Below, piece after piece: positions 27,193 through 35,586 of a stretch of DNA of 64,000 nt; position 1 is the first letter of the stretch, and each line of letters opens with the position of its first letter. The stretch is from Flavobacteriaceae bacterium D16. Its GTDB lineage: Bacteria > Bacteroidota > Bacteroidia > Flavobacteriales > Flavobacteriaceae. The position numbers were made by a program, and so were the translations under genes. Location of the stretch: positions 930,001 to 994,000 of the forward strand of contig JAJTJC010000036.1 of NCBI GenBank assembly GCA_021295155.1, in the 5' to 3' direction. Below the pieces are notes generated by a model. That model was not told where the DNA came from, did no database searches, and saw only the letters and a list, made by a program, of their open reading frames with translations.

Positions 27193-28439
27193 GGGTATAT
27201 AAATTTGGAGGGGCCTCGGTAAAAGATGCCAATGGGGTAAGAAACCTTGTGGCGGTGCTTAATACGACAGGAAAGGATAACATCTTTTTGGTAATTTCAG
27301 CTATGGGCAAAACCACGAATGCTATGGAAGCGGTTGTAGATGCTTACTTCAGCGATCGGTCTGCCGTAAAGCAGGCTGTGCAGGATGTTCGTAAGTTTCA
27401 TCTAGGCATATTAGGTGAGCTGTTTCCTGAAAAACAACATCCGGTTTATGAAAAAGTAGAAGAACTTTTTGAGGAAATCACTGGATTTCTCGCTTGGAAC
27501 AAATCTCCAAAATACAATTTTGTCTATGACCAGATCGTAGGTTACGGGGAGCTTCTGTCTACCACCATTGTGAATGCTTTTTTAAATAAGTCCGGTATTC
27601 CGTGCGAATTCCTGGATGTACGGAATCTTATAAAAACAGACAGCAATTACCGGGACGTTAAGGTCAACTGGGAAAAGACACAGGAAAGAGTTAACAATGG
27701 CATCCAAAAAGGCAAGCTTTATATTACCCAGGGATTTCTGGGGAGTGATGACAACAATTTTACCACTACCCTGGGTAGAGAAGGTTCGGATTATACGGCG
27801 GCCATTCTGGCTTACTGCCTGAATGCTGAATCTGTTACTATTTGGAAGGATGTGCCCGGAGTGCTCAATGCCGATCCGCGCTATTTTAAAGAAACCCAGC
27901 TACTGAACAAGATCTCCTACCGGGAAGCCATAGAATTAGCTTTTTACGGAGCCTCTGTTATCCACCCCAAAACACTACAGCCCCTTCAACGAAAAGAAAT
28001 CCCACTTCGGGTTAAGTCCTTTTTGAACCCTGAAGATCCTGGTACTACGGTAGGTAAAGGCGTTAAGATTGCCCCAGAAGTGCCCTGCTTTATTGTGAAA
28101 AAGGACCAGGTGTTGATGAAGTTGTCTTCTCTTGATTTTTCATTTATTGTGGAAGATAGCATTGGAGATCTTTTTAAGTTGTTACACGATCACAAAATGA
28201 AAGTAGACCTTATCCAGAATTCGGCTATCAGCTTTTCGGTTTGTGTAGACAATACCCTGGGCCGACTAGAAGATTTGTTAGACATCTTAAAAGGTAAATT
28301 TAAGGTGGTGCACCATGAAGGAGTTTCACTCTATACCATTCGTCATTTTAATTCCGAAGCCATTGAATCTCTGCAAAATGGCAAGGAGGTTTTATTGGAA
28401 CAGCGAGGCAGAGAAACCATACAATTGGTTGTCAGATAG
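27189..28439 (+). CDS. lysC: aspartate kinase (monofunctional)
   Basis: This 416-residue kinase phosphorylates aspartate at the entry to lysine, threonine and methionine synthesis. It starts MRVYKFGGASVKD (the family KFGGTS motif with A for T). It shows ITQGFLGSD with TTLGREGSDYTAA, the substrate and nucleotide loops, and ends with a C-terminal ACT regulatory region. No homoserine dehydrogenase is fused. It is coupled to the GNAT gene, and the OlsF-like gene follows after 81 nt. Confidence 0.93.
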   Translation: MRVYKFGGASVKDANGVRNLVAVLNTTGKDNIFLVISAMGKTTNAMEAVVDAYFSDRSAVKQAVQDVRKFHLGILGELFPEKQHPVYEKVEELFEEITGFLAWNKSPKYNFVYDQIVGYGELLSTTIVNAFLNKSGIPCEFLDVRNLIKTDSNYRDVKVNWEKTQERVNNGIQKGKLYITQGFLGSDDNNFTTTLGREGSDYTAAILAYCLNAESVTIWKDVPGVLNADPRYFKETQLLNKISYREAIELAFYGASVIHPKTLQPLQRKEIPLRVKSFLNPEDPGTTVGKGVKIAPEVPCFIVKKDQVLMKLSSLDFSFIVEDSIGDLFKLLHDHKMKVDLIQNSAISFSVCVDNTLGRLEDLLDILKGKFKVVHHEGVSLYTIRHFNSEAIESLQNGKEVLLEQRGRETIQLVVR

Positions 28440-28520
28440 TTTCTCTGTCCCCTATGAACTTCAAAAAAACCCGGGCTCAACTGTGCATTTTCCTATATTT
28501 ACCAGAAGATTTGTAGCAGT

Positions 28521-30332
28521 ATGTCCTTAGTAACCGGAAAAGAAGTAGCCAAGGCAGTTAACCTTGATAAATATGGGTTCGCAGGAACCTTCATGGCCTG
28601 GTTATTAATGCGGGTTACTCAAATAACCAGCATCAATCGGTTCTATAAAAAGCACAAACACCTGGAAGCTCAGGAATTCCTGGAAAGTATACTCGATCAT
28701 TACGAGATCCGATTTGAGATTCCTGAGGAGGATTTTAAAAGGTTGCCCAGTCAGGGACCATATATCACAATCAGTAATCACCCCTTGGGAGGAATTGACG
28801 GAGTATTGCTCTTAAAATTATTATTACAGCGTCGTCCAGATTTTAAAATTATTGCCAACTTCCTGCTACACCGAGTAGCACCTTTAGCACCTTATATCCT
28901 TCCAGTGAATCCTTTTGAGGATAGAAAGGAGGTTAAAAGCAGTATTGCGGGGTTTAAAAATGCTATCGCTCATCTTCGTGACGGTCACCCCTTGGGGATA
29001 TTTCCAGCGGGTGAAGTATCGACCTATAAAGATGGAAAATTGATTGTGGACAGGCCCTGGGAAGAGGCAGCTATTAAATTGATTAGAAAAGCTGAGGTTC
29101 CTGTTGTCCCGATTTATTTTCATGCCCGTAACAGTAAAATGTTCTATCGCTTATCCAAGATTCACGATATTTTCAGAACAGCCAAACTACCCTCAGAATT
29201 AAACACACAACGTAACAGGGTGATTCGGGTACGTATTGGTCAACCTATTAATGTGGCCACCCAAAAAGATCAGGGCAACCTGGAGGAATTTGCTGATTTA
29301 TTAAGGCGAAAAACCTACATGTTAGCCAATGCTTATGAAAAGGAACGCCTCATTGACCAAATTCCATCTACTCTGAAGATTCCTAAGCCTCCAAGAAAGA
29401 TTGCCAGTGCTGTTCGCACAGAAGTTATTGAAGGTGAAATTGAAAAACTAAGGGAAAAAGATTGCCGTTTGTTGGAAAGCAGGAACTACGAGGTATTCCT
29501 GGCCCAAAAACAGGATATGCCATTTATTCTCAAGGAGATCGGGAGGCAACGGGAAGTTACCTTTCGAGCCATAGGGGAGGGCACCAATAACCCTATAGAT
29601 CTTGACCGTTTTGATGACTATTATCACCATCTGTTTTTATGGGACAACCAGGAAAAGGCCATAGTTGGCGCCTACAGAATGGGTATGGGTGCCGAGATTT
29701 TTGCAACCCATGGCATTGACGGGTTCTACCTGCAGGATCTGTTCGGTTTTGAACCGGAATTATATGGCATGATGAGGAAATCTATTGAAATGGGCAGGGC
29801 CTATATCATTGAGGAGTACCAGCAGAAACCCATGCCTCTATTTTTGCTCTGGAAAGGCATTGTGCACACCACATTGCGTTTTCCTGAACACAAATATCTC
29901 ATCGGGGGGGTGAGTATCAGCAATCAGTTCTCCAATTTTTCCAAGTCACTGATGATTGAATTCATGAAGTCTAACTACTGGGATCCTTATGTAGCTCAAT
30001 ACGTACGCCCAAAAAAGGAATTCAAGGTAAAGCTCAACGACGCGGATAAGGAATTTATTTTTGATGAGACCAAAGCAGACCTGAATAAGTTCGACAAACT
30101 CATAGAGGAGGTAGAACCAGGTAGCCTGAGACTACCCGTACTGATTAAAAAATATATCAAACAGAATGCTAAGGTTGTAGCCTTTAATGTAGACCCCCTT
30201 TTCAATAATTCAGTGGATGGTTTGATGTATATAAAAATTGCCGACCTTCCCGAAAGCACTGTAAAACCAGTTATGGAAGAATTCCAGGCAGAACTGGAAA
30301 GACGCCATATGGAAGGGAATCTGCCTAGTTAA
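28521..30332 (+). CDS. bifunctional acyltransferase, OlsF-like (candidate ornithine-lipid synthase)
   Basis: This 603-residue protein joins two acyltransferases. Residues about 70-290 form a PlsC-type glycerophosphate/lysolipid acyltransferase with the HX4D motif (SNHPLGGIDG) and FPAGEVST. Residues about 300-600 form an OlsB/hemolysin-like GNAT N-acyltransferase (QREVTFRAIGEGTNNP, GAYRMGMGAEIF, MGRAYIIEEYQ). This order matches OlsF, which makes ornithine lipid in Serratia and Flavobacterium. Amino-acid or other N-acyl lipids are an alternative product. It probably acts at the inner face of the cytoplasmic membrane. Confidence 0.8.
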   Translation: MSLVTGKEVAKAVNLDKYGFAGTFMAWLLMRVTQITSINRFYKKHKHLEAQEFLESILDHYEIRFEIPEEDFKRLPSQGPYITISNHPLGGIDGVLLLKLLLQRRPDFKIIANFLLHRVAPLAPYILPVNPFEDRKEVKSSIAGFKNAIAHLRDGHPLGIFPAGEVSTYKDGKLIVDRPWEEAAIKLIRKAEVPVVPIYFHARNSKMFYRLSKIHDIFRTAKLPSELNTQRNRVIRVRIGQPINVATQKDQGNLEEFADLLRRKTYMLANAYEKERLIDQIPSTLKIPKPPRKIASAVRTEVIEGEIEKLREKDCRLLESRNYEVFLAQKQDMPFILKEIGRQREVTFRAIGEGTNNPIDLDRFDDYYHHLFLWDNQEKAIVGAYRMGMGAEIFATHGIDGFYLQDLFGFEPELYGMMRKSIEMGRAYIIEEYQQKPMPLFLLWKGIVHTTLRFPEHKYLIGGVSISNQFSNFSKSLMIEFMKSNYWDPYVAQYVRPKKEFKVKLNDADKEFIFDETKADLNKFDKLIEEVEPGSLRLPVLIKKYIKQNAKVVAFNVDPLFNNSVDGLMYIKIADLPESTVKPVMEEFQAELERRHMEGNLPS

Positions 30333-30371
30333 GCGATTCTGCCTTTAAAAATATTCTGCAGTATTCCCGCA

Positions 30372-30872
30372 TCAATCTTTTCCCACCTTTGGACTGCGTC
30401 GTTCATAAATTAAATTATCATGCCAAACCCCATTAAGCTTTCCGATGCGTTCCCTGCATCCAACCAAACGGAACCCCAATTTTTCGTGCAGGCGGATGCT
30501 ACCCTTGTTCTGTGGAAAAATTCCGGATTGAAGTGTCCACATTCCTTCTGATTCACTGGCAGTAATCAATACCTCCATTAAAGCTTGCCCTACACCTTTG
30601 CTGCGGGCGTTTTCGGAGGTGTAAACGCTCACTTCCGACACACCGCCATACACACATCTGCCAGAAACCGGGGACAAGGCTGACCACCCTAACAGGGAGT
30701 CTCCTTTTACGGCAACAAAACGACAAGAAGGAAGATGGGCGCTGTTCCACGAATCGTAGTCAGGGACCTCCGTTTCAAAAGTAGCAAAACCTGTGGCTAT
30801 ACCTTCAGCATATATCCTGCTCACTTCGGGCCAATCAGTACGAGTCATTTTTCGGATGGTGAATGCTGCCAC
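30372..30872 (-). CDS. GNAT acetyltransferase (phosphinothricin-acetyltransferase-like)
   Basis: This 166-residue GNAT protein resembles the PAT/MnaT group: RKMTRTDWPEVSRIYAEGIATG, SGRCVYGGVSEVSVYTSENARSKGVG (acetyl-CoA loop) and a final GFRLVGCRERIGKLNGVWHD. Members acetylate phosphinothricin or methionine sulfone-like amines; the natural substrate here is unknown. It starts with GTG at 30872. It is convergent with the OlsF-like gene. Confidence 0.86.
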   Translation of the reverse strand: MAAFTIRKMTRTDWPEVSRIYAEGIATGFATFETEVPDYDSWNSAHLPSCRFVAVKGDSLLGWSALSPVSGRCVYGGVSEVSVYTSENARSKGVGQALMEVLITASESEGMWTLQSGIFPQNKGSIRLHEKLGFRLVGCRERIGKLNGVWHDNLIYERRSPKVGKD

Positions 30873-30891
30873 GAAAGGAAATAATTATTAC

Positions 30892-30914
30892 AAAAAGCCA
30901 GAACATTAGTCTGG
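30892..30914 (-). terminator. weak terminator after the TM2-domain gene
   Basis: CCAGA and TCTGG arms (30898-30902 and 30910-30914) form a short hairpin. On the minus strand it is followed by CTTTTTG. The stem is only 5 bp, so termination may be partial. Confidence 0.45.
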
Positions 30915-30924
30915 TTGTAATTTT

Positions 30925-31359
30925 TTAGAACCAGGGTTTTTTGCCTGCCTGATAGGTGTTGTAAAATTCTTCATCCGATTTGGTCAGATAGATGATCCCT
31001 TCAATCAACCCAATAAGCATGGTGATCCATACAATGAAGACACCAACCCCTACGCAAGTCAGCACATATCCAATAAGTGTTATGGCCAATAGGATTATAC
31101 CTTCCTTTTGGTAGCCTAGAACAAATTTGTGTATACCCAGGGAACCCAGAACAATGGCAAGAATTCCAGCAAGGATCTTTTTGTTGTCGCCTCCAGCATC
31201 TTGGAGACCTTCTTTAAATTCTTCTGCTGTTTTCTTTGCTTCCTCTTTAAAATCTCCGGCCTTCTCCTTGGCCTCTTCTGCAGCCTCCTTGGCGGTTTCC
31301 TTGGCTTCTTCGAAAACTTTCTTGGCCTTATCTCCTAAATCCTCTTTATCGTCAGACAT
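30925..31359 (-). CDS. TM2-domain protein with helical Lys/Glu/Ala repeat
   Basis: This 144-residue protein has two parts. Residues 1-58 are a charged, repetitive amphipathic region (AKKVFEEAKETAKEAAEEAK and similar) like LEA or apolipoprotein repeats. Residues 60-135 form a TM2 domain: KKILAGILAIVLGSLGIHKFVLG, the loop, then a second helix region VFIVWITMLIGLIEGIIYL. TM2 proteins are small inner-membrane proteins of unclear function. The repeat may associate with membrane or undergo desiccation-type folding; this is inference. Confidence 0.85.
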   Translation of the reverse strand: MSDDKEDLGDKAKKVFEEAKETAKEAAEEAKEKAGDFKEEAKKTAEEFKEGLQDAGGDNKKILAGILAIVLGSLGIHKFVLGYQKEGIILLAITLIGYVLTCVGVGVFIVWITMLIGLIEGIIYLTKSDEEFYNTYQAGKKPWF

Positions 31360-31460
31360 GGTCTATGGTGTTGGTTAATGATTTTTAAAAGTAGCAAAAT
31401 ATTCGTTTCAGGAAAATATCAGGATCGAAATAAAATTAGAAGTATAATCAAAGGTTCTTT

Positions 31461-31847
31461 CTAGAGGAAAGCCTTGTCTACAGGTTCCCAAAGTTCAATC
31501 TTATTGCCTTCAGGATCCATTATCCAGCCAAACTTCCCGTAGTCATACTCTTCTATCTCACCTATAACGGTTACTCCTTCTTCTTTTAAAGTGTCCAATA
31601 ATTCAACCAGGTTTTCCACACGGAAATTCATCATAAACGGTTTTTCACTTGGCTGGAAATAGGCAGTATCCTCTTTAAAAGGACTCCACTGTGTAGAACA
31701 GGATTTTCCGGAATCGTCCTTCCACCAGAAGGTACAGCCATACTGATCTGTATTCAGTCCGAGGCGATCCCGATACCATTCTTTAATCATATCAGGGTTT
31801 TGGGTTTTAAAAAAAATTCCCCCCAGGCCAATTACTCTTTTTTTCAT
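31461..31847 (-). CDS. VOC (glyoxalase/bleomycin-resistance) family protein
   Basis: This 128-residue protein carries one vicinal-oxygen-chelate domain: GLGGIFFKTQNPDMIKEWYR, FMMNFRVENLVELLDTLKEEG, and the closing WIMDPEGNKIELWEP with the metal Glu. The reaction cannot be assigned. It starts 4 nt after DUF1801 ends and is the last gene of the DUF4199-DUF1801-VOC unit. Confidence 0.86.
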   Translation of the reverse strand: MKKRVIGLGGIFFKTQNPDMIKEWYRDRLGLNTDQYGCTFWWKDDSGKSCSTQWSPFKEDTAYFQPSEKPFMMNFRVENLVELLDTLKEEGVTVIGEIEEYDYGKFGWIMDPEGNKIELWEPVDKAFL

Positions 31848-31851
31848 ACTG

Positions 31852-32307
31852 TTAGCGCTTTACCGTGTTTTCATATTTGCTAATCCAGTCGGCCACACTC
31901 ATTTTACCAAGGAGTTGCCCCAGCAGTTCGTAGGGAATATCATTTGGGTTTTTAAAACGGATACAACTTTTACCCATATCCAATTTGCGTTTACTGTGTT
32001 TAGGGAATTCATCAGTAAACCATTTTAATAGTTTCGGGTCAGAATAGATGCCCATATGGTAAAATCCAATATGGTTCTTTTGCGAGGCTATGCTTAGAAA
32101 AGGAAGTGGCAATTCTGTTGCGCAGTGGTAGCCATCAGGATAAATGCTGTGTGGAACCACATAGCCAATCATCCCGTAATTCATGGTTTCTTCAAATCCT
32201 TCGGGGAGGTTGCTGAGTATAACCCGCCTTAATTCTTCCATTACGTCCCTGCGCTCGGAAGGTAATTCAGCCAGATAGGCTTCCGGTGTTTTCGCTTTAG
32301 AGATCAT
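31852..32307 (-). CDS. DUF1801 family protein
   Basis: This 151-residue protein belongs to the DUF1801/YdhG-like family: TPEAYLAELPSERRDVMEELRRVI at the start, FEETMNYGMIGYVVP, then KNHIGFYHMGIY and a C-terminal MGKSCIRFKNPNDIP. The fold is known in several structures, but function is not established. It lies 6 nt after DUF4199 and 4 nt before VOC, so the three are one operon. Confidence 0.84.
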   Translation of the reverse strand: MISKAKTPEAYLAELPSERRDVMEELRRVILSNLPEGFEETMNYGMIGYVVPHSIYPDGYHCATELPLPFLSIASQKNHIGFYHMGIYSDPKLLKWFTDEFPKHSKRKLDMGKSCIRFKNPNDIPYELLGQLLGKMSVADWISKYENTVKR

Positions 32308-32313
32308 GACGCA

Positions 32314-32772
32314 TTATTTTTTTTGAAGGATCAATGCCGAGATGATGGAGATAATCAGTCCTAACACGGTAACGGTTAAAAACATTAAGAGTGCCGCGAG
32401 GCTACTGGTAAATTCAGGAATTTCCCCTTCATGGCCCTGGGCGAGCATGGCCGCTTCGTAATCCTTAAAGAAATCAGGATTTATTACTGTGGTGTAGATA
32501 TAATCGGCAACGGCAAAACCAACTGCTGTGATTACCGAGATTAAAAGGCCTATAATCAGGGCTTTTCCAAAACTTACTTTACCCTCGTTTTCCCTATCCC
32601 GGAAATGTTTAATTCCAAAAAAGACAAACATCAGGGAAACGATCATTGAGGTATACCCCAATACTTCCTGAGTGCTGTAAGACAGTTCTCGCCCAAAATA
32701 CAGGGCACTTAAGAAAATGACCATGGCCAGGATAAGGCCATAGATACCAAATTTGATTACAGTTGTTTTCAT
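32314..32772 (-). CDS. DUF4199 membrane protein
   Basis: This 152-residue integral membrane protein has about four hydrophobic segments: YGLILAMVIFLSALYFG, an ALIIGLLISVITAVGFAVA stretch, and a final LLMFLTVTVLGLIISIISAL. This fits the DUF4199 family, which has no known role. I chose the ATG at 32772 because a -7 box lies at 32797-32804, so the in-frame upstream start at 32799 would not be transcribed. Two identical 10-bp sites upstream suggest control by the neighbouring LuxR-type regulator. Confidence 0.85.
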   Translation of the reverse strand: MKTTVIKFGIYGLILAMVIFLSALYFGRELSYSTQEVLGYTSMIVSLMFVFFGIKHFRDRENEGKVSFGKALIIGLLISVITAVGFAVADYIYTTVINPDFFKDYEAAMLAQGHEGEIPEFTSSLAALLMFLTVTVLGLIISIISALILQKK

Positions 32773-32796
32773 AATGCGATACGTTTTGATTTCTCC

Positions 32797-32804
32797 CAAA
32801 TGTA
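32797..32804 (-). promoter_or_regulatory. -7 element of the DUF4199 promoter
   Basis: The minus strand reads TACATTTG, matching TAnnTTTG, 24 nt before the DUF4199 ATG. There is no TTG at the -33 position, which fits an activator-dependent promoter together with the repeats at 32831-32862. Confidence 0.55.
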
Positions 32805-32830
32805 TCCTGTCTTCCCTAAGGAGGATTCAT

Positions 32831-32862
32831 ACTAAAGTACCAAAAAGCTCCGACTAAAGTAC
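32831..32862. promoter_or_regulatory. tandem operator-like repeat, ACTAAAGTAC twice
   Basis: The 10-bp sequence ACTAAAGTAC occurs at 32831-32840 and again, identically, at 32853-32862. The start-to-start distance is 22 bp, about two helical turns. On the minus strand the proximal copy ends 26 bp upstream of the -7 box of DUF4199. The sites sit between a LuxR-type DNA-binding gene and the DUF4199 operon, so binding by that regulator is the natural inference. Confidence 0.6.
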
Positions 32863-32873
32863 TAATCAGCGCT

Positions 32874-33284
32874 TTAGAGGATGTTTAACTGCCTGGCAAT
32901 CCTGACTGCCTGGGTGCGTCTTTGGGCATCGAGTTTGACCAAAAGATTGGAGACATGTGTTTTTACAGTGCTCTCGGAGACGAAAAGACTATTTGCGATT
33001 TCCTTGTTGGAAAGCCCCTTGGATATTTCTACTAATACCTCGTATTCCCTTTTGCTTAATCCGAGTTCGGCAATTTTATTTTTATCAACCTCAGGTTTTT
33101 TTTGTGGGTTTCGGGAAAGCGTTTTTTTGTTGAGATAGATACCAATGATGAAAAAAACCAGTGCCACAGCGGCAATCACCAGTTCTATCTTCATATTGCC
33201 GTCAACTATCGCATAGGTACTAATTTTGAACAGCAACATGATGGCCAGAGCCAGGAGACCAAATATCCAAATTGTTTTTCTCAC
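32874..33284 (-). CDS. membrane-anchored LuxR-type (GerE) transcriptional regulator
   Basis: This 136-residue protein has two N-terminal transmembrane segments (about residues 5-25 and 34-50) and a C-terminal GerE helix-turn-helix (LSKREYEVLVEISKGLSNKE, FVSESTVKTHVSNLLVKLDA). There is no receiver, ligand-binding or kinase domain. It should bind DNA from the inner membrane. It begins with GTG at 33284, 9 nt after the dehydrogenase gene, so it may be partly transcribed with the nitrilase operon. Its likely targets are the tandem repeats just downstream. Confidence 0.85.
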   Translation of the reverse strand: MRKTIWIFGLLALAIMLLFKISTYAIVDGNMKIELVIAAVALVFFIIGIYLNKKTLSRNPQKKPEVDKNKIAELGLSKREYEVLVEISKGLSNKEIANSLFVSESTVKTHVSNLLVKLDAQRRTQAVRIARQLNIL

Positions 33285-33293
33285 CTAATAAAG

Positions 33294-34232
33294 TTAAGAA
33301 AATCGTTGGCTGATCTTATCCAGTATTGTTTGGGCGAGTTTTACCTTACTTTCCTTACTCCACCCTGCCACATGGGGGGTGAGCAATACATTATCGGCAT
33401 TAATCAGGTATTGGAAAGCCTTGGGTAAAGTTCCTTTTGTGAAGAGGTTTTCAAAGGAGGCTTTTTCGTACTCCAGTACATCTAAACCTGCCCCCAGGAT
33501 TTTACCGAATTTCAAGGCTGCAACAAGGTCATCCGTGTTTACACATTTACCCCTGGCCGTATTAAGTAACCAGAATGGTTTGTGAAACGCTTCAATGAAT
33601 GAGGTGTTGATCATATTTTTAGTGAGCGGAGTTTGCGGTACATGCAAACTCAACACATCGGTACGTTGTTGAAGTTCCATAATCCCAACCTGACGAGCAT
33701 TGGCATCGCCTACACCCCCTAGTATGTCGTAACATATCACCTCCACATCAAAACCGGTTAATTTTTGAGCAAAGGCTTTACCCGTGTTACCGTAGCCAAT
33801 TATACCCACTGTTTTACCTTCCAGCTCTACCCCGCGGTTTCCTTCTCTTTCCCAGATCCCCTGTTGTATTTCGCGATGGGCTTTGTTGAAGTTATTGAAC
33901 AATGATAATAACATGCCCAGGCAATGTTCTCCAACAGCATTCCTGTTGCCTTCAGGTGCAGCAGCAAGGAAAATATTCCGTTCTATTGCGTAGGCCATAT
34001 CGATATTTTCAAGACCTGCACCGACCCGTCCGATAAATTTTAAATTAACTGCTTTTTCCAGTAACGATTTGTCCAGACTAATCCTGCTGCGGATAATTAT
34101 ACCCTGGTATTCGGCAATGATCTCTTCTATTTCATTCTTAGTTGAAGTGTAGTCGGCTTCATTGTCAAAACCGAGCTTTTCAAGCCCTTCCCAAAGTAAG
34201 GGGTGATTTGTGTCCAGATGCAGTACTTTCAT
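33294..34232 (-). CDS. D-isomer 2-hydroxyacid dehydrogenase (PGDH-like)
   Basis: This 312-residue oxidoreductase belongs to the D-2-hydroxyacid dehydrogenase family. It shows FIGRVGAGLENIDM, GKTVGIIGYGNTGKAFAQKL (NAD-binding Rossmann loop), LLNTARGKCVNTDDL (catalytic Arg region) and LLTPHVAGWSKES (catalytic His). It lacks the C-terminal ACT domain of full-length SerA. Phosphoglycerate, glyoxylate or another 2-oxo acid are possible substrates. Its ATG directly abuts the cupin stop, so it is the third gene of the nitrilase operon. Confidence 0.85.
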   Translation of the reverse strand: MKVLHLDTNHPLLWEGLEKLGFDNEADYTSTKNEIEEIIAEYQGIIIRSRISLDKSLLEKAVNLKFIGRVGAGLENIDMAYAIERNIFLAAAPEGNRNAVGEHCLGMLLSLFNNFNKAHREIQQGIWEREGNRGVELEGKTVGIIGYGNTGKAFAQKLTGFDVEVICYDILGGVGDANARQVGIMELQQRTDVLSLHVPQTPLTKNMINTSFIEAFHKPFWLLNTARGKCVNTDDLVAALKFGKILGAGLDVLEYEKASFENLFTKGTLPKAFQYLINADNVLLTPHVAGWSKESKVKLAQTILDKISQRFS

Positions 34233-34598
34233 TTAAATTTTGGGATAATAGGTTTTGGTTTTTGTATCTATGACGGAGCCGGTGTGTTTGGTGGATTTTT
34301 TCTCAAAAAGCAGCAAATGAACCTCCTCACCAGTAGCTGTGGACGGGCAGTGTTCCACACCTTTTGGAACTACGATTAGTTCCCCTTCTTTAACCTCTTC
34401 AGTTCGATCCCTGAATCGCATTTGAAGGGTTCCCTTAACAACGTAGAACAATTCATCTTCCTCCTCATGTTTGTGCCATACAAATTCGCCTTCTACCTTG
34501 GCCAGTAATACCTGCATATCTTCAATTTCTGCGATCTGGTGTGGATGCCACCGGGTATTGAAAGTTTCAAATTTTGACTTGAGGTTTATCGGGATCAT
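34233..34598 (-). CDS. cupin-domain protein
   Basis: This 121-residue single-domain cupin has the two conserved motifs: FVWHKHEEEDELFYVVKG, with metal-binding His and Glu, and PKGVEHCPSTATGEEVHLLLFE. It could be an isomerase, a dioxygenase-like enzyme or a sugar-binding protein. It overlaps the nitrilase stop by 4 nt (ATGA) and runs straight into the dehydrogenase gene, so all three are co-translated. The N-terminal NLKSKFETFNTRWHPHQIAE fits soluble cytoplasmic cupins. Confidence 0.85.
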   Translation of the reverse strand: MIPINLKSKFETFNTRWHPHQIAEIEDMQVLLAKVEGEFVWHKHEEEDELFYVVKGTLQMRFRDRTEEVKEGELIVVPKGVEHCPSTATGEEVHLLLFEKKSTKHTGSVIDTKTKTYYPKI

Positions 34599-35521
34599 AG
34601 TTCTTCTTTTTGTGTATCCGGTTGTCCTTCCACTTCAAATCGGAAGAGATCATTTCTACTGTAGTGACCAACAGGATCAAAATCCAGTCTGCTTTGGGCT
34701 ACTTCATCCAGATCGAGGGAACATATCAGGGCATCTGCCTTGTTCCATAGAGGCCCTTCAATTATTTTTCCCAAGGGAGAAACAACAACGCTACCTCCGG
34801 GACATATTTCTTCCGTTTCTTCAGGCAACAAGGCCCTGAAAGATTCGGGATACATGGACCTGGTGAAATACTGATTACAGCCAATCACAAAACAGCGGCC
34901 CTCCAATGCAATATGTTGCAGGCTTGCTATCCATTCCGGACGAGCATCCGCCGTTGGAGCCAGGTATATCTGAACTCCTTTTTGATACATAGACAGCCTG
35001 GCAAGGGGCATATAATTTTCCCAACATATCAGTCCGCCTAATAGACCCACCCGGGTATCAAAAGTCACTAGTGAAGAAGCATCACCTTCAGCCCAAACAA
35101 TTCTTTCTGTTCCAGTGGGTTTGATTTTCCTGTGTACCCCTAGCAATCCGGCCGATGGAGATATATAAAGCATGGAACAGTACAAACTACCGTGTTTTTT
35201 TTCTTTTTCGGTTACTCCCAGAACAAGGTAAATGCCGTTTTCTCGCGCCACATCCTCCAGGAATTGAAGATCCTGTCCTTCAAGGGAAATGCTCTGTTTG
35301 TGATATTGGGCATAAAGGCTCCGGCCGGCTTTGGTCCGATTGCCGATAGTAGCTCCAAAGGTGAACCCTCTGGGATAACCCGGAATAAATGATTCTGGAA
35401 ATACGAGGAGCTGGCAGCCTTTGGCAGCATAGGTTTTGCACAAAGAGGATACCTTCTGTAAGCTAGCATCTTTATTGAAAAATACCGGACTTTCCTGTAT
35501 TACGGCGACTTTAACCTTCAT
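34595..35521 (-). CDS. nitrilase-family hydrolase
   Basis: This 308-residue protein has the Glu-Lys-Cys triad of carbon-nitrogen hydrolases: FPESFIPGYPRG (Glu), HRKIKPTGTERIVWAEGD (Lys) and LGGLICWENYMPLARL (Cys). The CWEN context is that of true nitrilases (branch 1), which turn a nitrile into a carboxylate, rather than of amidases. It is the first gene of a coupled unit with a cupin and a dehydrogenase, which would fit conversion of a hydroxynitrile or similar to an acid and on to a keto acid. That pathway is inferred only from context. Confidence 0.88.
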   Translation of the reverse strand: MKVKVAVIQESPVFFNKDASLQKVSSLCKTYAAKGCQLLVFPESFIPGYPRGFTFGATIGNRTKAGRSLYAQYHKQSISLEGQDLQFLEDVARENGIYLVLGVTEKEKKHGSLYCSMLYISPSAGLLGVHRKIKPTGTERIVWAEGDASSLVTFDTRVGLLGGLICWENYMPLARLSMYQKGVQIYLAPTADARPEWIASLQHIALEGRCFVIGCNQYFTRSMYPESFRALLPEETEEICPGGSVVVSPLGKIIEGPLWNKADALICSLDLDEVAQSRLDFDPVGHYSRNDLFRFEVEGQPDTQKEEL

Positions 35522-35586
35522 TTTTATAGGGGAACAATCTTACTCGCTTTTGTCCAAGTTAGCCATTTTTGAAATAAGGCAAGACT

